In this document: positions 15,022-16,823 of the stretch, one piece after another
How the letters are laid out: each line of letters opens with the position of its first letter
Numbering within the stretch: the stretch's first letter is position 1
Assembly (NCBI GenBank): GCA_021781255.1
Contig: JAJXXG010000423.1
Span: forward strand, 1-16,823
Length of the DNA stretch: 16,823 nucleotides
DNA from: Acidobacteriota bacterium
Lineage (GTDB): Bacteria; Acidobacteriota; Terriglobia; Terriglobales; Acidobacteriaceae
Direction: 5' to 3'
The notes under the pieces: generated by a model
Told to the model about the DNA's origin: nothing
Seen by the model: only the letters and a program-made list of their open reading frames with translations
Databases searched by the model: none
Program-made: the position numbers and the translations under genes

Positions 15022-15196
15022 TTCCTTTACTCCCTTTGACCACCTTTCGTCTGTGACGCAGGTCACAATTCTGCATGAAAAATGATGAATTATCCCCTGC
15101 AAAATGAACATGTTGAGTCTCCATCTTTGGATGGAGGCGCGAGGGATATGAGCACGGTAGTCTGACGCTTCCGCTTCCCCAGAAACGGAGCGCCAG
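15022..15196 (+). promoter_or_regulatory. Leader/promoter region of the DAHP synthase gene
   Basis: This intergenic region holds a CRP-type palindrome (15052-15067), a possible -10 (AATTAT, 15088-15093) and a small hairpin (CTCCATC 15119-15125 with GATGGAG 15130-15136, loop TTTG). The ribosome site GGAG (15187-15190) is six bases before the GTG start. A start of transcription near 15100 would give a leader of about 95 bases carrying the hairpin. No leader peptide rich in aromatic residues is evident. Confidence 0.45.
15052..15067. promoter_or_regulatory. CRP/FNR-family binding site candidate
   Basis: TGTGA-CGCAGG-TCACA is a perfect match to the two half-sites of the Escherichia coli CRP consensus TGTGA-N6-TCACA. 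Its centre (between 15059 and 15060) is about 41 bases upstream of the transcription start predicted from the AATTAT box at 15088-15093, which is the class II activator position. Which CRP/FNR-family regulator this organism would use is unknown. Confidence 0.5.
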
Positions 15197-16078
15197 GTGC
15201 GCGGCAGTTGGCAGGACAAGTTTGTTGAAAGCCCCGATGTACTGAAGAGTTCCGGACGCCAGCAGACGACAGTGCAGGTGCTCGATCTCGAGATCGGCGG
15301 CGGGGACTTCATCACGATGGCTGGGCCGTGCTCGGTTGAGACGGAGTTCCAGCTGTTGGCGACGGCGCATCATATTCGTCGCGGCGGCGCGCGCATTCTG
15401 CGCGGAGGCGCCTTCAAGCCGCGCAGCTCTCCCTACGCATTTCAAGGACATGGTCTGGATGGTTTGAAGATGCTGGCGCGCGCCCGTGAGGAGAGCGGGC
15501 TGGCGATCGTGACCGAAGTGATGTCGGAGTGCGACGTGCCGATGGTGGCCGAGTATGCGGACATACTGCAGATTGGCACGCGCAACATGGAGAACTACTC
15601 TCTGCTGGAAGCGGCGGCGCGCTCGGGCCGTCCGGTGCTGCTGAAGCGCGGGATGATGGCCACGGTGGCCGACCTGCTGCGTTCGGCGCAACTGATTTTC
15701 GACAACGGCAACCCCAACATCATTCTGTGCGAGCGGGGCATTCGCACCTTTGAGACAGCGACGCGGAACACGTTTGACGTGGGCGCGATTGCGCTGCTGA
15801 AGCAGATTTCGCACCTGCCGGTGATTGCGGACCCGAGCCACGCAGCGGGGCATCGCGAGCTGGTGCCGGCGCTGGCGCGCGTTGCGGTGGCGGCAGCGGC
15901 TGATGGGCTGCTGGTGGAGGTGCATCCCAACCCCGACAAGGCGTGGAGCGACGGCGAGCAGTCGCTGGACTTTGCCGGGTTCGATGAAATGATGGCTTCG
16001 CTTGACCCTTATCTTGCGCTGCGCAGGCTTGCGCTGAACGAGCCGGTGGGCGTGCGGCCCATGGAGGCATTTGGATGA
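15197..16078 (+). CDS. aroF: 3-deoxy-7-phosphoheptulonate (DAHP) synthase, type I-beta, without regulatory domain
   Basis: DAHP synthase condenses phosphoenolpyruvate and erythrose 4-phosphate, the first step of the shikimate pathway to aromatic amino acids. The 293-residue protein matches the type I-beta (Bacillus/Thermotoga) class: AGPCSVE (42-48), [15 protein letters not shown] (70-84), VLLKRGM (147-153), DPSHAAGHR (212-220) and [17 protein letters not shown] (241-257). Cys45, His215, Glu241 and Asp252 are the expected metal ligands. Only about 30 residues precede the barrel, so neither the ferredoxin-like (Thermotoga) nor the chorismate mutase (Bacillus) regulatory domain is present. Feedback control by that route is therefore not expected. 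The GTG start is supported by GGAG six bases upstream. Its stop overlaps the next gene by ATGA, indicating translational coupling. Confidence 0.93.
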   Translation: MRGSWQDKFVESPDVLKSSGRQQTTVQVLDLEIGGGDFITMAGPCSVETEFQLLATAHHIRRGGARILRGGAFKPRSSPYAFQGHGLDGLKMLARAREESGLAIVTEVMSECDVPMVAEYADILQIGTRNMENYSLLEAAARSGRPVLLKRGMMATVADLLRSAQLIFDNGNPNIILCERGIRTFETATRNTFDVGAIALLKQISHLPVIADPSHAAGHRELVPALARVAVAAAADGLLVEVHPNPDKAWSDGEQSLDFAGFDEMMASLDPYLALRRLALNEPVGVRPMEAFG

Positions 16079-16823
16079 GGGCTGAGGCGAAGATTCTGCG
16101 GATTACCGCCGTTTCCGCGCTGTTGCTTGTGCTGTGCGGATTCGCGCCTGACCCGGCGCAGAAGGCAGGCGCGGACTTCATTGTGACCGCAGCGCCCGTC
16201 TATACGCCGCTGGCGGAGTTGCGCGGCGGGGAGCGTTTTCCGAAAGGCGCGCACCTGCTGCTGGTGCACGAAGGCAACGCTGAACCGCTGGTGACCGGCT
16301 TTGCGGCCAGTGCGGATGCGCAGGTTTCATTTGACGGCACGATGGCGCTGTTCGCGGGCAAGCAGGCGGCGGGCGATCCGTGGCAGATATGGGAAGTGAC
16401 GCTGAAGGATCGTTCGGTGCGGAAGGTGCTTGCAACGGCGACCGATGCCGAGCGCCCTTTCTATCTGCCTTCCGGGCGGATGATTTTTGCGCTGCGCACG
16501 CCGCAAGGATTCAAGCTGCAGTCGGATGAGGACGGTCATCCACCGAAGTTTCTACCGATGAATCCGTCGGCGAAGCCAGGGCCGCTGCAATTGTCGTACA
16601 TGCGGGCGAGTGTGTTTCCCGCGGACGTGCTTGCGGATGGGCGCATTTTGTTTGAAGCGGGGTATCCGCTGGGATCAGGAACGACGCCGGAGTTGTATCT
16701 GGTATATGCGGATGGCTCGGGCATTGAATCATATCGCTGCGATCACGGCCGGGCGCGCTGGGGCGGCGTGCAACTCGCATCGGGCGATACGGTGTTTACG
16801 CACGGCGCGTCGCTGGCGCGCTT
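16075..16823 (+). CDS. Exported beta-propeller-like (PD40/TolB-like) protein, N-terminal part
   Basis: The gene runs off the right edge; 249 complete codons are visible. The N terminus ([24 protein letters not shown]) is a signal peptide. A cysteine at residue 21 follows LLVL, which is a poor lipobox because Leu occupies the -1 position, so lipidation is doubtful. The mature part has repeating strands such as [31 protein letters not shown] and [16 protein letters not shown], then [20 protein letters not shown] and [16 protein letters not shown]. This is the pattern of WD40-like/PD40 propeller blades (TolB-like, or the propeller seen in HZS-alpha-type proteins). Its ATG overlaps the DAHP synthase stop (ATGA). 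The coupling of an exported propeller to a cytosolic shikimate enzyme is unexplained. It is too incomplete to name. Confidence 0.8.
   Translation, partial: MRAEAKILRITAVSALLLVLCGFAPDPAQKAGADFIVTAAPVYTPLAELRGGERFPKGAHLLLVHEGNAEPLVTGFAASADAQVSFDGTMALFAGKQAAGDPWQIWEVTLKDRSVRKVLATATDAERPFYLPSGRMIFALRTPQGFKLQSDEDGHPPKFLPMNPSAKPGPLQLSYMRASVFPADVLADGRILFEAGYPLGSGTTPELYLVYADGSGIESYRCDHGRARWGGVQLASGDTVFTHGASLAR

Noticed and set aside
15119..15136. Intrinsic terminator before the DAHP synthase gene
   Set aside because: The 7-bp hairpin has no U-tract after it (GCGCGAGGG follows), so it is noted only as leader structure.

Overview
The window is high-GC bacterial DNA that most resembles an acidobacterial chromosome (Acidobacteriaceae/Terriglobia type). 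This rests on three things: a large TPR/FG-GAP/UnbV (CRTAC1-like) secreted protein, dispersed GGGTGCC-rich intergenic repeats, and the general gene style. It is an inference, because no rRNA or other taxonomic marker is present. I see no tRNA, rRNA, CRISPR array, transposase or phage gene.

Layout. 1-1256: the C-terminal end of a GH18 chitinase-like enzyme converges on a Gfo/Idh/MocA oxidoreductase. 1257-3652: a visibly AT-richer stretch holds two small orphan genes, one exported and one membrane-anchored, both on the minus strand and separated and flanked by four copies of two related dispersed repeat types. 3653-4513: dapD (lysine/diaminopimelate synthesis). 4636-5013: a small orphan gene. 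5014-5642: non-coding DNA rich in inverted and tandem repeats, ending in a terminator-like hairpin. 5643-6409: an exported ComEA-like helix-hairpin-helix protein and an 82-residue unknown protein. 6512-9929: a translationally coupled minus-strand operon of three sugar genes (CapD-like NDP-sugar dehydratase, NeuC/LegG-like hydrolysing 2-epimerase, DegT-family aminotransferase), whose first gene seems to be leaderless. 10080-13556: the divergently transcribed TPR/FG-GAP/UnbV protein. 13609-15021: an amidase-signature enzyme. 15197-16823: a type I-beta DAHP synthase (first step of aromatic amino acid synthesis) overlapping by ATGA with an exported beta-propeller-like protein that runs off the right edge. 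A perfect CRP-type palindrome lies upstream of this last pair.

How the genes work together. The three sugar genes carry the enzyme classes used early in legionaminic/nonulosonic acid or related diamino-sugar pathways, but no NeuB-type synthase, CMP transferase or acetyltransferase is in view. dapD and the DAHP synthase are core metabolism. The chitinase end, the oxidoreductase, the amidase and the exported propeller proteins fit a saprophytic, polymer-degrading soil bacterium. Nothing here is clearly a new defence or mobile system. The most unusual parts are the repeat-bracketed orphan-gene segment, the incomplete nonulosonate-like cassette with its probable leaderless start, and the CRP-like site before the DAHP synthase pair.
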